Made by a program: the position numbers and the translations under genes. This document shows positions 53,890 to 64,000 of a DNA stretch of 64,000 nucleotides, piece by piece; positions within the stretch are counted from its first letter, which is position 1; every line of letters starts with the position of its first letter. The notes below the pieces were generated by a model that worked only from the letters and a program-made list of their open reading frames with translations, was not told where the DNA came from and ran no database searches. The stretch is from Prorocentrum cordatum (lineage: Eukaryota; Sar; Dinophyceae; Prorocentrales; Prorocentraceae), in contig CAUYUJ010003381.1 of NCBI GenBank assembly GCA_963575745.1, forward strand, positions 488,727 to 552,726, in the 5' to 3' direction.

Positions 53890-56555
53890 GCTGTTCTGGT
53901 TCGGAAGGGTCTCGCTGTTCCTCGGGCCCATACTTGGTCCCCCAGCGTCTCTCATGCACCCAGGAGCTGGCGGGCACACAAAGGGGCGCTAATCCTCATC
54001 CGGCGTTGCTGATGGTAGTCGCTGAAACTACCACGGTTCTCGTACGCCTGACCTGGGGGTGCGGGGCGTCTCAGGTGCCAGCGCTCTCAGAGCAGCCCTG
54101 GGCAGTCTTTCACTCGTGCGGCACACCTAGCGGGGGCAATGTCCGCTGCTCGAGCGTGCGATGATTTGGCAGTCTTGAGGCTTTGCCTTTGGTGACCTGC
54201 GCCTGGCCAGGAGTCGCCAGAACGAGGGGGTGACTTGCTTTTGAGTTTCGGAGCCCCGTTCTCGGTTCTCATCGGGGGGACTGCATACTACCCATTGTGG
54301 GATCACGCTCTGCGGCGTGACAGCGAGGCACTAGTGACCTGTCAGCTCTCGAGTGTAGTATACGTACTTATCACGAGCAGGTGAATATTTCATTGTGTGA
54401 AGTGGTTTTTGTCGACCCAGGTGATACTGAAATTCTGTTTTGTGTTTGGGGTGCATTTTTGGGCAGTCTTGTAATCACCTTGAGTGACGTTGGTGCCGTC
54501 TTGGGGCTTCTTGATGGTTCTTGACGCACGGTTTTGATTGATTGGCTGATTCGGAGACGTGCGTGGACAAGCTTGGGCTATATTACATGATCTTTTGGGT
54601 GTCACTCGCTCTCCTGAGGCCCTCATTACACAACCATCGGCCAAGACGGACACTCTACCCCTCGCACCCCCGCCCCCCCCCCGACCCACGGGGTGGGTGG
54701 AGGGGAGGGGGGCGGGCGAATCTGGAGAAGAAGTTTGTTTGGACGATTTGGGACCCTAAACCGCTTACATACGTCCCAGTACAATTGATCTGCATAGTTA
54801 CGCGTGCAAAGATTCGTCCGAGCCAGTCCGGTTTGGGAGAATGTTTGGGCCGTCGTGTCATAGCCTTGTGGTCACACGTTGGTCTTACATGGATTGATCT
54901 CTTGCTCGTGTACCGCATACTGCGATCGACGGATAGTTGTCGCCAGCTCTCTTGAGTCGTGTAGTTAGCTTTGTCATATGTGTGCCCGTATTCGCTCTAA
55001 AGTTCGATCGTACATGCCTTGTTGCACGAGGTTTGAAGTGGTGTATGAAGGCCTGCTGTGGGACACACCTGTTCGTTCAGGCGCAGCCTGAGGAAGAGGA
55101 CGCGCATGTAACCATCAACTCCTGCAACGAGAGCAGCGAACCCACCTCTGGTTCTTGCAAGTTCGCGGCGTGCCCTCTCCAAAGTCCCGCAGATATTCTA
55201 TTGGAAGTAGGCTGGTGTTGTCCCCTGTTAGCTCTGCCTGAGGGTATGTTGTCCTCTGCAAATGTAGCCGCGCTGTGGTGATACTCGTGTCTAGTCTCAA
55301 TAAAATTGCGTTCCTCCCTAAAGGTGCAGACCACACCGTCAACTCAGCCAACAATTAGCCCGCAGGCGTGAAGACGCGGCATTCCTGGCGAAGATGGCGC
55401 CGTCGTTTCAAGCGGCGAGTATTATAGTCGCTGCTGATGTACGTTTTCCCATTCAGGGGTAGACGCATGCTCAAGAACGCAAGGTGCACATCGTGTTGCT
55501 CGCTCTTCACCAGCGCAGCTGGTAACATGACTTGAATGTCCCGGGTTTACTACGTTGATCCGAATTCGTATGGATGGCAGCGTATTCATTATGACAGGGG
55601 CAGGCGCGGCAATCGAATTTACATGTGTTACCCTTTGCCGTAGCAGCAACAGTGTGTGTTGTTCAGGTGTTGTAGCAATGCGTTGCAGGCGTAACCATGA
55701 ATGGAACAGTGCGCTGTCTTTGCCCGAGGGGCTCACGGTTGTTGACTACAGTCGCACAGGCGATGCCCGTTTCTTTGCATACGCAGTTTCGTGGCGGCTC
55801 GCCGCCCTTGTCGGTAGCAGGCAGCGCTGCAAGAGTTAGCAGCTGCCTTTGCATGCGGGCATTGACGTATGTCATATGCTCCTCGTTCCCCGCCACGCCG
55901 ACCGCCGCGCACTTCAGGAGGTGGCCCGTGCGGGCCCAGCCAGCGGCCCGCACGTGCACGGCACGCGTGGCAGGGTTCAGACGTGACTCTCCCCCGTCCT
56001 TCCCCCCTCTTGGGATCAGGGCAGGTCCTTGGCATGGTGGCCGCAGGGCGTGCCAGCGTCTCCTCCTGCCTCCTCCCTGCCCCTCCTCCCCCTTCCCTCC
56101 TCCTGCTCCTCCTCCTCCTCCTGCATCTTGCATCTCGTCGCTCTTCGCATCCTGCATCTCGTGGGTATCTCACGTACAGCGCCACAGTTACTCTTTAATC
56201 GCTAGGTGTTTCCGCGAACAGGGGCTGGAATGGGTCCAGAGCCAGCGTAGGACGTGGATTTCCACGAACAGTGTTTCCTCCAATACCTACATGAGATCTG
56301 CGAGAGGGCGTGTTGTGAGGTGGGATTCGGGCTGGTCTAGTCAGTTCAATCCCCAAGGCTCCCGCGACAGGGATTTTGTCCAGCAGCTTGCCCGAGACCT
56401 CTTGATTTTTCTCGGGGTCAAGACCGCCTTCGCAGGTAGATGCAACAGTGGCAGCAAACCCCAGACACAGCTGCATCCATGGACCGTTCGCTCTCCGTCT
56501 TGTTGTCTTGTGTGTTTTGTGTCGTGCTGATCCCCATGTTTTGTTTCATTCCCTC
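53890..56555. other. Unassigned sequence
   Basis: Mostly unique sequence. A G/C run lies at 54670-54715 and a CTCCTC tract at 56065-56130. The frame around 55860-55990 is protein-like in composition but unrecognised. No RNA gene seen. Confidence 0.35.
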
Positions 56556-56559
56556 ATTC

Positions 56560-56721
56560 ACCACCTACCAAACCACCCCAACCCGACCCGAAGGCCTCAA
56601 TTCGCCCTCCATTTTTAGTGGGGGGGGGTCGGGGAACACTGAAACAACACATATGGAACCCGTACCCCCCCAACCCGAAATTGATGTCTTCGGGTTGGGT
56701 TGGGGTGGTCTGGTAGGTAGT
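56560..56721. mobile_element. MITE-like element, 34-bp terminal inverted repeats
   Basis: Left end 56560-56593 (ACCACCTACCA, AACCACCCCAACCCGACCCG, AAG) is the reverse complement of 56688-56721 with about three mismatches. CTCAT occurs two bases outside each end (56553-56557 and 56724-56728), a plausible 5-bp target duplication. The interior is about 94 bp and non-coding. Confidence 0.75.
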
Positions 56722-56796
56722 CACTCATGGCCGACAAGTCGCTTCTGTTGCAATTGGCTTTCAAGTTTCCTCGACGACCGCACTGGAGGGCGCCTC

Positions 56797-56855
56797 AATC
56801 ATCATCAGCATCAGCATCAGCATCAGCATCATCACCATCAGCATCATCATCATCG

Positions 56856-56902
<47 letters not shown>

Positions 56903-56905
56903 TTC
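56797..56905. repeat. CATCAG/CAT microsatellite
   Basis: CATCAG hexamers followed by an uninterrupted CAT run, ending 17 bp before a relic spliced leader. Confidence 0.92.
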
Positions 56906-56921
56906 CTCCTCCCTCCATATG

Positions 56922-56942
56922 CCGTAGCCATTTTGGCCCACG
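56922..56942 (+). other. Relic spliced leader
   Basis: Matches DinoSL at 19 of 21 positions (mismatches at positions 17 and 20). It lies about 370 bp upstream of the first retroelement reading frame and may mark the 5' end of a reinserted trans-spliced transcript. Confidence 0.8.
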
Positions 56943-57288
56943 GTGGTTCCGCACCGCGGGCCAGGCGCGGCCCGTTTTCGCGAACCCCCAGCCTCCCGCC
57001 CCCCCCCAAGGGGCGAGGCGACTCGGGCACGCGGCGCCAACGATCGCTGTCGCCCGCCTGCCCGTTGGGCTTGACATTTGGCGTCGCCCCCGCTGAAGCG
57101 ATTGCATTGTCGACGCAGCCGCCTTCGGCGCGAATTTCGCATGGCTGGAAGGGGGAACGCGAGGGGGTGGGTCTGGCACCGCCGCCTCCGCCGCAGGCGG
57201 GCCAGCGCCCGCGCGCTGCTGAGGCCTGGATTGCCAGGAGGCTGCCTCGACATCACCACGGGCACGTTCTTCCTGGTGGGCTGTCTGA

Positions 57289-58251
57289 TATAATGATGGG
57301 GAAGCACGGGCCTGCAAGGCCAGCCGTCCGTGTGGATACCGGACGAACTACCCGTCGCGTGCGACCTGCTGGGCCTGCAGCGGAGATCGGGACAGGCGTC
57401 CAACGAAGGAGGTACCGCCAGGACGTCGACCACCGTCGCGGGAGCCGTCGAGGGCTCGCGATGGGAAGCCGCCTTGGCGCGATCGCGAAGATGGTGCCTC
57501 TCTTGTTGCTCGTGCTATTCCTGCTCGCGATGATGAGCCCAAAAGCGAGGTGGCCAAGTGCAGGAAGCCGTTGCAGCCCCTGCGGAGGCTCTGTCCTGAG
57601 GAGCACGCGATGGTCGTCCACGCCCTCGCGGAGTTTACCAATGTAGAGGCTGCCGCTCGATCGGCGATGGGCCCCAACGACTTCCTTCGCACCGTCAAGG
57701 ATTGGTTGGCAGCCAAGGAGGCCGATTGTGATAACCGAAAGGGAAAGGTCCAGCAGCTGGAGGCCGAGGTTGCTAAGGCCAAGCAGCTGCTGGCCACGCT
57801 CAGGAGTGACACGGTCACTTTGCAGGGCGAGGTGGTTCAGGCTCAAGCGACGGTGGTAGCGATGACCAGCCAGCAGGTGGCGGGCCCAGTTGCCAACGTC
57901 GCCCAGTCTGTCCAGCAGTTGCAGAACGTGCTGGCGCAGGTGCAGCAGGCGGTCACCACGGGCGCCTCGAAGGAATAGGTCGGCGCTCAGTTGCTCCACT
58001 CCCCCGGCCAGCACATCTCGAACATCGGCGCCGCTGTGTCGACTCCGACGGTGCCCTCGCCAGCAACTGCTGTTGCAGGCGCCGCGCCTCCACATTTCGC
58101 CGCTCCATTTCCGCCTCAGGTGGACGAGACTTGCTGCGGCGTGGGAGCCCGATCTCCACGACGCCAGACCAGCGATACGCAGACAAGGACGACAACGAAA
58201 GAGGTGGTGCGACGACATATCGTAATTTCTACGGGCGACCGCTGGTGGTGA
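57289..58251 (+). pseudogene. LINE 5' part: RanBP2-like zinc finger and coiled coil
   Basis: Open from 57289 to a TAG at 57976, then in the same frame to about 58250. A Cys4 finger at 57313-57378 reads PCGYRTNYPSRATCWACSG; its N-x6-C-x2-C spacing matches RanBP2-type fingers. It is followed by an Arg/Pro-rich segment and a helical coiled-coil-like region (KGKVQQLEAEVAKAKQLLAT). It would probably bind the element's RNA. The internal TAG and the absence of an in-frame ATG near the start argue for decay. Confidence 0.55.
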
Positions 58252-58493
58252 TACCAAGACGTGGTTGGATGTTGCTGAAAACCGGACACGATGGAACGTT
58301 TGGGACAATGATTCTGTGACTTACGCCAAGAGCTGACCGGGCGCCGGCCCGCCCGTGCCGCTCCTTGGGGGCCCGCCTGCCAGCGGACATGCGCATCTCG
58401 TCTCGTCTCGTCTGCGCGAAACGATTCAGCAGCGATGGCATGGGAAACCGCAGGCGACTCCCAGACTGTGGGGCCCCCAAGGCTCCAAGCAGC

Positions 58494-59120
58494 GCGCAAT
58501 CGGGATTGCCACCATCAACGGGTTCTGCTGGGCTACATGCCATGCGTTTTTACTTGGAGGCGCTGGAAATGCCAATGTTGTGATGGCGCAGGAACTGCGC
58601 CTCGATGGATAGCAGCCCGACAACGCGCTATATTGGGCTATCGCGAAATGCTGGCATCCAAATCTTTCTTCTTGCAGACGGTTGAGCACGGGGCCCCCGA
58701 GTACAGATGTCGGCATCTTCGCTCGAGCGCATGGGGCCACTGCGATTCTCAGTGCTCCAGGAGGAACTCCGACGTTCGAGGCGGCGAAGTCCTGGTCCCG
58801 CATCGTGCACCTGGATCTTGGTTTGCCAGGTAGATTCTTAGTTTTGCATGGAGACAGGCGCCGGGCACGTCTCGGCGAGTCTCAGCCGCTTCTACATTTT
58901 GGCAGAGTACCTCAGTTTATGGCGCCTTCTTCATCATCGGTGACGGCTGGAACAAGAGACCCCGAGACTTCCAGGTGCACGGTTTCGCGGACGTGACCCC
59001 AGGGGCCCCATTGCACTGTCCCGGGGGGGGGGGCGCGCGCAGGTCCGCTGCTGGCAAGTGCTCCATGATCGGCTACTGGCTCACGTCAATTGGTATTCGC
59101 GGCGAATGCTTGAGGCCGAG
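58494..59120 (+). pseudogene. LINE endonuclease (exo-endo-phosphatase) remnant
   Basis: Three blocks of the APE-type fold: IATINGFCWATCHAFLL with VVMAQELRLDG (about 58500-58610; the Asn and the QE catalytic Glu are visible); then, after an in-frame TAG, TDVGIFARAHG with RIVHLDLGLPGRFLVLHGDR (about 58707-58860); then, in another frame, FIIGDGWNKRPRDF (about 58927-58970), equivalent to the GDWN/GDFN motif but with an extra Gly. The tail SMIGYWLTSIGI resembles the IDY end of the domain; the usual D is replaced by G. Confidence 0.65.
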
Positions 59121-60379
59121 GTCCTCGAAGGCGTGGCCGGCCAGGCACCGCGAGCCAGTGCGATGTGACTCTGCCGCGCATCTTCGCCAGCCCTGTCAGC
59201 TGACCCAGTCCACCCCAGGGCATTGCCGAGGTCATCGCCATCGGCGGCGGGTTGCCATCCACTGCGAGGGCCTCCGCCAGTGTGCGATCATGTCATTGCG
59301 ACCGAGCGCGACGCTGCCGACGAGGGCCCCGCCCGCCCGTGAGCCCGCCCGAGAATCGACGCCCTGCGCGCGACTCATCTTTCATGCCGAGCAGGATCTA
59401 GTTCATGCGCGCCAGGTGGAGCAGCCCAACGCGCACTCTGGCAGAGCCGATGGCACTCGAGATGCGCGGCGGCCTATCGGTGGGCCGCGACGGGGGCCGC
59501 GCGCAGCCGCGGGCAGCGAGCCTCGTCACCTGCGCGCGGTGGCCGCTGCCATTCTTCTCCGATGCCACATCCAGCGCGGCGAGGTGGACCCGTCTCAGTC
59601 GGATTCTTCGGCCAAGTCGCTGGCAGGGCGCACGATCCCAGGAGGGGCGTTTCCTGCTGGACCCGATCTGGCCGTGCACTCACGCGGCCGTTGCCCAAGC
59701 GTTCCCCGTCGCAGTCTCGCTTCCGGAAGTGCATGCGGCGCGCTTCCAGGGCGCCGCCGAAAAGCAAGGGCGGAGGGTTGTAAGCGTAAGGTTGGCTTGC
59801 TATCATAGGTAAGCACGCGACGCGCTGGCGTCGGGCCTTGTCCAGGGTCGCGCGCGTTCTCTCTCGGGCCCGCGCTCAGGTAAAGCGCCGCGGCAAGCTC
59901 GCGGCGCCCGCAGGCCATCGCTGAAAATAGGAAGGCGCATTTGCATTAACAAAAGCAGCTGGCCTATCTGCGCATTCCTGCGCGACGGCCACTGCTGCGC
60001 GCGCTGGAGACCAGCAGGGATTATACGATGCTGAAGCTGGGCCTCTACATGGCACGGCTGACTTCGACATCTTGGCAGACGCCCCCAGACTTCCTGATGG
60101 CGCGCTGCCAATCTCCACGGGCGAGCAAGTCAGGCACGCAGCTCGCGTCTTTCGCTGGCTCCGGGGGCTTGTCACGACGGCATTCCTCCACGAGCATGGT
60201 CTCTGCTGTCTGAGTCTGCACTAGCGATGCTGCATTATTTCTTTTGGGCAGCAGTGTCGCGGGCGCGATGGCCCTCGACGCATCCCTCTGCGCGCGCTCT
60301 GCTTTCGGCTAGACCTCAGGGGGGATTTCGGCCCATAGCGTCATTGCCATCGCTGCATCGTGTCGACGTACCAGTTGCG

Positions 60380-60665
60380 CATCCAGCATGATCGTCGATG
60401 GGCACCAGAAAATGCTTGGCCTTGCGTTGCGACGGGCGGATGTCGCCCGGCGCTCGGCGCGGGCGCCGGGGCCGTGATCTACGGCGAGGCCGACAGCGGC
60501 ACAAGCAACATGGTTGTGCTCACGGTGCCGTTCGACATCAGCAAGTGTTTCGATCGTGTTTTCTGGAATCGAGTCTTGCAAGCCGAAGCCAAGCTCAATC
60601 TCCCGAAGGTGCCCATCAGGCACCGCATTTCAATACATTACACGCCAAAGAGCATCAGGCGGGGA
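60380..60665 (+). pseudogene. LINE reverse transcriptase remnant
   Basis: VLTVPFDISKCFDRVFWNRV (about 60517-60575) is a good palm motif A, with the catalytic Asp in FDISKCFD. The usual downstream FADD/YADD motif is not visible: sequence after about 60660 changes frame and character (ALQAAAALQDIAQALACIAQ). The catalytic centre is therefore incomplete. Confidence 0.55.
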
Positions 60666-61539
60666 TCGCCCGCAACATCGCCCTGCAGGCGGCGGCGGCA
60701 TTGCAGGATATTGCGCAGGCGTTGGCGTGCATCGCCCAGAGTTTGGCGGACACCCAGAGCTCTGGATGTCCCCATTGCCCGGAATAAGGCCAAGCCCATG
60801 TCGTCTGATCTTAGAGTTGCTGAGCACGCGGCCCGACAGGTTCGCCATCGCAGGTTCCAGTCCACCACTTTGCTGGAGGTCTCGGGCATGGAAGATCTTG
60901 GCGGGAGCCGTCTCCAGCGCGCGTCGGTGCGAGGAAACATGGGAATAATCAATCGCAGCGACTCCCTCGCTTTGAACGTTTGGCGGCTATGGCGCGAGTT
61001 GGCAGGGCAGTGGCTCAGCCGCCGATTGGGCCAGGTGCGCTTTGCAGGTCTCAGGTCGTCGGCGCCTCGAGCGCGACGCTGCAGTCCATGATGTAGTGGC
61101 CCGCGCCGCTTGGCACAGTGCCCCCGCGGGCACTTCCGCGCGGCTCGCGCCCCAACTAGAAAGAAGTCTTCGCCGCGGCAGAATCTCCCTACCAACGGGC
61201 TCGGATCTGTCGGATCCTGCGACCCCGCCCGAGGTCGTGCGTCTAGCCATCTATCAGCAGCGCCAATCCTGCCCAATGCGTCGAGGTGCATCGAAAAAAG
61301 CGCGATGCACCTCGACGAGCCCCATGTGGACACTGGTTGGAACCATGGCAGTTGCTTCGGGCCCCTCGCGAGCAAGCTCGTCGACACGGGAAGTTGTCGG
61401 CTCGCGCAAGGGAGGCTTTGCGCAACGCCGTCGTTGGAGGACGACGGTCGCAGGAAAGGCTCCGCGAGCTTCGCGCGCGAACCTTTAATTCTCTTCGCGG
61501 CGTTCAATTACAACCTGCTTCCATGGGCGCACAGCCTCC

Positions 61540-61835
61540 ACGTAGAAGAACCGAGGATGCACCTGAACTGCGTTTGGCTCCTCACTTACAGCCTCCACAG
61601 GACAGAGCCGAGGATGCACTTGATCGGCGTTTGGTTCCGCGCCTGCAGCCTGCGCAGAGCAGAACCAGGGATGCACTTGAAAGTCGTTTTGTCCTCGCCC
61701 GCGTCCTCTTCAGAGCAGGGCCGAGGATGCGCTTGAACGGCGATCCGTTCCTCACCTACAGCCTCCGCGGAGCAGGGCCGAGGATGCGCTTGAAAGGCAT
61801 TTTGCTCCTCGCTACAGCCCCCGCAGCTCTCGACG
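61540..61835 (+). repeat. 57-bp tandem repeat inside the LINE
   Basis: Five copies (anchor near GAGGATGC at 61553, 61610, 61667, 61723 and 61780) of a 57-bp unit encoding a 19-residue repeat like EDALDRRLVPRLQPAQSR. Spacing is 57, 57, 56, 57, so one base was lost between copies three and four, which breaks the frame. Confidence 0.85.
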
Positions 61836-61939
61836 CCGGCTGCGGCCACTCCCGCTGCGGCTGCAGCGCCGCCGAGGATTGGGGGCGTGATTGGTGACGA
61901 TATTGAGGTCCGCTGCAATCTGCACCATTGGTCGTGGGT

Positions 61940-62515
61940 CTGTCCGCCCTGGCAGTCGACCAAGATATGATCGATGAGGCTCGCAACGTGGATCCGAACG
62001 ACGTGCTCTACACGCGCGAAGTCATGCCGCGTGATCGTCGCCCTGTGCTCGCTCCTCCTCACCTGTGCGAGTCGTGGAGATGCGCGCACGGTGGTCAACG
62101 CGAGCAGATCACGGGAGAGATTTACACAGACCGCAATAGACGCACTCTCATTGGATGGCCAGGGGGAGCGCGTGCATCTTGGAGCCTAGCTCTGACGCAG
62201 GGCCAACGGCTCCGAGGTTTAGCCTTTGGAGCGTTACCAGGAGCGCAACAGTCAGTACATCGTGCCGAGATGTACGCGGTGATCGCGAATTGATGAACGC
62301 ACTGCTGCCGACGCACATTCACGCCGATTGCATGAGGGCCGCCGACGGGCTAAACAAGTGCAAGCAGCGGCGCCTACGCCGGCGCCGCCCGAACGTGGGC
62401 CTCTGGCGAGAAGTTTGGGTTCATTGGTGTCCATGGCGGCCCGCGCGTCGCCCTGACCTTCATCTGCGCCAAGTCGCATCCAACTCAGGAAGACAGTCGG
62501 CACCACCATGGTAAG
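61940..62515 (+). pseudogene. LINE RNase H remnant
   Basis: First half (frame ending 62293): GEIYTDRNRR, GLAFGALPGAQQSVHRAEMY. Second half, after a frameshift (frame ending 62514): THIHADCMRAADGLNKCKQR, LWREVWVHW, PDLHLRQVAS. The catalytic triad positions Asp (YTD), Glu (RAE) and Asp (HAD) are all recognisable. The fourth region, usually KVKAH, is decayed to RQVAS. Confidence 0.7.
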
Positions 62516-63405
62516 AAGAGAAATCATTATGCCGATGTTAGGGGTTGGCAGTTCATGGAACTCTCTTGAAAAATAATACGTCAGATTGCGTCCTGGATCG
62601 GCGAAACTCAGGAGCTGCTCGAGACCCGACACGATCGATTTCCACCGTTGCAGCGACAGGCGCGACGACCCCAGGAGCGATTTCGAGAGTTTCGCCGAGC
62701 CCTTCACGCCGATGCTCGCGCTGCGGCTCCACCTGCCGCGCTTCCAGGGCGCCGGCAGCGTCGCGTGATTGAGCGCGCCTCGTGCGGATAGACACGCATG
62801 AATTGTCCGCGCTTCGCGCGAGCTGCCAAGAGCCGAAACCTCACGCGCGGGCCGGCGCGTTCGGTCAGGCCCAACATCGAGACCCAGCGCCCCGCCAGCC
62901 CCCAGGGAGATTGCAGAGCCACCGCTGGGCCCAAGGAGCCGACGGAAAAGACGCGCGCGGAAGATGGGCATGACCGGGCCAGGACGGCCCGACCCAGGAT
63001 GGAGCCCGACTCCTCTCTCCTACAGGGCCACGAACCGCACGATGGGTGCGCCGAAATGCGTGGCGGGGTACACAACGCGAATCAAGGAGTCTGAGCGCGA
63101 GCGGGTCCGACTGTGAATGAGTCTGCATGCGAGTGAATCTATTTGCATGAATGCGAGCATGGCTACACCTAGTGTAAATGCATATGAATGCAAGCGGTTT
63201 AGGTATGCCTGGCTCTGGGCACTCGCGGCACTGAGCGCGGCTGCCACCAGGGGCCCCCCTGGAGGCCCCGATGGCAGCGCCCGCGCGCCGCGACGCCCAT
63301 GTCGGCGCGCCCCATCGCGAAGATCGCGCCCGCTTCCTTCCCGCGATTTTCTCCCTCTTTGCCCCTGCGCTCCAAGGCCCATGGCTGCAGGCGCAGCGCA
63401 GCGCG
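62516..63405. other. Unassigned GC-rich sequence
   Basis: No recognised gene. Short GAATGC/GAGTCTG repeats occur at 63105-63190. Confidence 0.4.
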
Positions 63406-63409
63406 GAGC

Positions 63410-63810
63410 CCCCGCGACGCGCGCCGGTCGCCCCGAAGGGGTTCCAGCGACGTGCGCGGGTCGTCCACTGCGCGAAGCAAATAGATATGGCCGGCGCATG
63501 GCGGGCAAGGGTCCGGCCGCTGGGCAGAGCGACAATGGGCGAGCGACGCGTTGGGCAGAGCGCCGCGCGGACCTCCCGCCGCGCGCGCGCTGGTCACCCC
63601 GAGAGGGCCCCTGCGACTTGCGCGGGTCGTCCGCGGCGCGGAGCAGAGAGGAATAGCTGGCTTGCTGATGGCGGGCAAAGATCTGACCGCTGGGCAGAGC
63701 GACGACGGGCGAGCGAGGCGCTGGGCAGAGCGCCGCGCGGACTTCCCGCGACGCGCGCTGGTCGCCCCGAGAGGGTCCCAGCGACGCGCGCTGGTCGCGG
63801 CGGCGCGAGG
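63410..63810 (+). repeat. ~167-bp tandem repeat
   Basis: The anchor GGTCGCCCCGA (or GGTCACCCCGA) occurs at 63426, 63592 and 63760. Units share CTGGGCAGAGCGAC, GGGCAGAGCGCCGCGCGGAC and GCGCGGGTCGTCC. About 2.4 copies with 10-20% divergence. Open frames in it are GC-rich repeat translations. Confidence 0.85.
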
Positions 63811-64000
63811 CCAAACAGTTGGGCACTCGAGAGAAGGCGCGGTTCGGGCGGGTCGCTCCTCAGGTCGGGCGGGCCGCTCCTCAGGTCAAGCCTCGCGGAC
63901 AAACTCAAGCCTAGCTCCTTGGCGAGGGCCGCCCCCTCCCTCCCGCGCCGCTTCGCGCGCGCCGCAAACTGCTCCAGCTGCGTCCGCAAGCCCTCCGGCG

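Larger units (their letters stand above)
56922..62515 (+). mobile_element. Decayed LINE retrotransposon
   Basis: Fragments of a non-LTR retrotransposon occur in the standard order on one strand: zinc finger/coiled-coil part, apurinic-type endonuclease, reverse transcriptase and C-terminal RNase H. In-frame TAG codons and several frameshifts show it is not functional. The 5' boundary is tentatively the relic spliced leader; the 3' boundary is not clear. A 57-bp tandem repeat lies between the reverse transcriptase and RNase H. RNase H-bearing LINEs use the endonuclease to nick target DNA and reverse-transcribe from the nick, which is the machinery expected to create the processed genes seen elsewhere in this window. 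Confidence 0.75.

Noticed and set aside
1-64000. tRNA, rRNA and SL-RNA genes
   Set aside because: I looked for cloverleaf-like and 5S/SL-RNA blocks by eye and found none. The leader matches lack the donor GT and Sm-site context of SL-RNA genes.

Overview
This window looks like nuclear DNA of a dinoflagellate. The strongest evidence is a set of genomic copies of the dinoflagellate trans-spliced leader (DinoSL: CCGTAGCCATTTTGG followed by CTCAAG). Clear copies lie at 14480-14500, 41124-41146 and 56922-56942, and a weaker one at 38372-38392. They sit upstream of intact intron-less reading frames or of a decayed retroelement, as expected for mRNAs that were reverse-transcribed and reinserted. The high GC content, very heavy microsatellite load, polypurine/polypyrimidine introns and at least one apparent GC-AG intron fit this. 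The species cannot be fixed from the sequence (a Prorocentrum- or Symbiodinium-like genome is possible).

Layout. 1-11 kb: GGA-, GAT-, TATG- and GGCCTCTTGGGG-type repeats with two decayed coding patches (about 8.4-9.1 kb and 10.1-10.7 kb). 11.1-12.3 kb: a large CTA triplet array. 13.4-14.4 kb: the first AGC-satellite cassette, followed by an intron-less C5 cytosine DNA methyltransferase (14538-15527). 16.1-16.9 kb: a TTGGGGCC-rich element. 17.2-18.2 kb: the 3' part of a small two-exon gene. 18.6-21.6 kb: minisatellite element S and a nest of AGC cassettes in both orientations. 21.9-27.1 kb: an eight-exon gene with a zinc finger and a hAT-like C-terminal block. 27.6-28.3 kb: a palindrome array with a 227-bp nested inverted repeat. 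28.8-30.6 kb: a second S element, split by an AGC cassette. 30.75-37.3 kb: a six-exon gene of unknown function, one intron of which is built from two abutting repeat elements. 38.4-39.5 kb: a second C5 methyltransferase. 39.9-40.6 kb: another AGC cassette. 41.1-41.75 kb: a WW-domain retrogene. 42-50.5 kb: low-complexity sequence, a second CTA array and a fossil non-LTR reverse transcriptase (45.8-46.75 kb). 50.5-56.9 kb: mostly unassigned, with small inverted-repeat elements. 56.9-62.5 kb: a decayed LINE with zinc finger, endonuclease, reverse transcriptase and RNase H parts. 62.5-64 kb: GC-rich sequence with a ~167-bp tandem repeat.

How it fits together. The region reads as a retroposition-driven landscape. 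Processed genes that carried their spliced leader back into the genome lie among two ordinary multi-exon genes whose introns are swollen by simple repeats and mobile cassettes. The retrotranscription machinery is represented only by broken copies. The most unusual structures are the AGC cassette family, which has conserved ends, a variable satellite interior and an apparent empty site, and the nested palindrome array. All splice sites are read by eye; those described as phase-matched were checked for reading-frame continuity.
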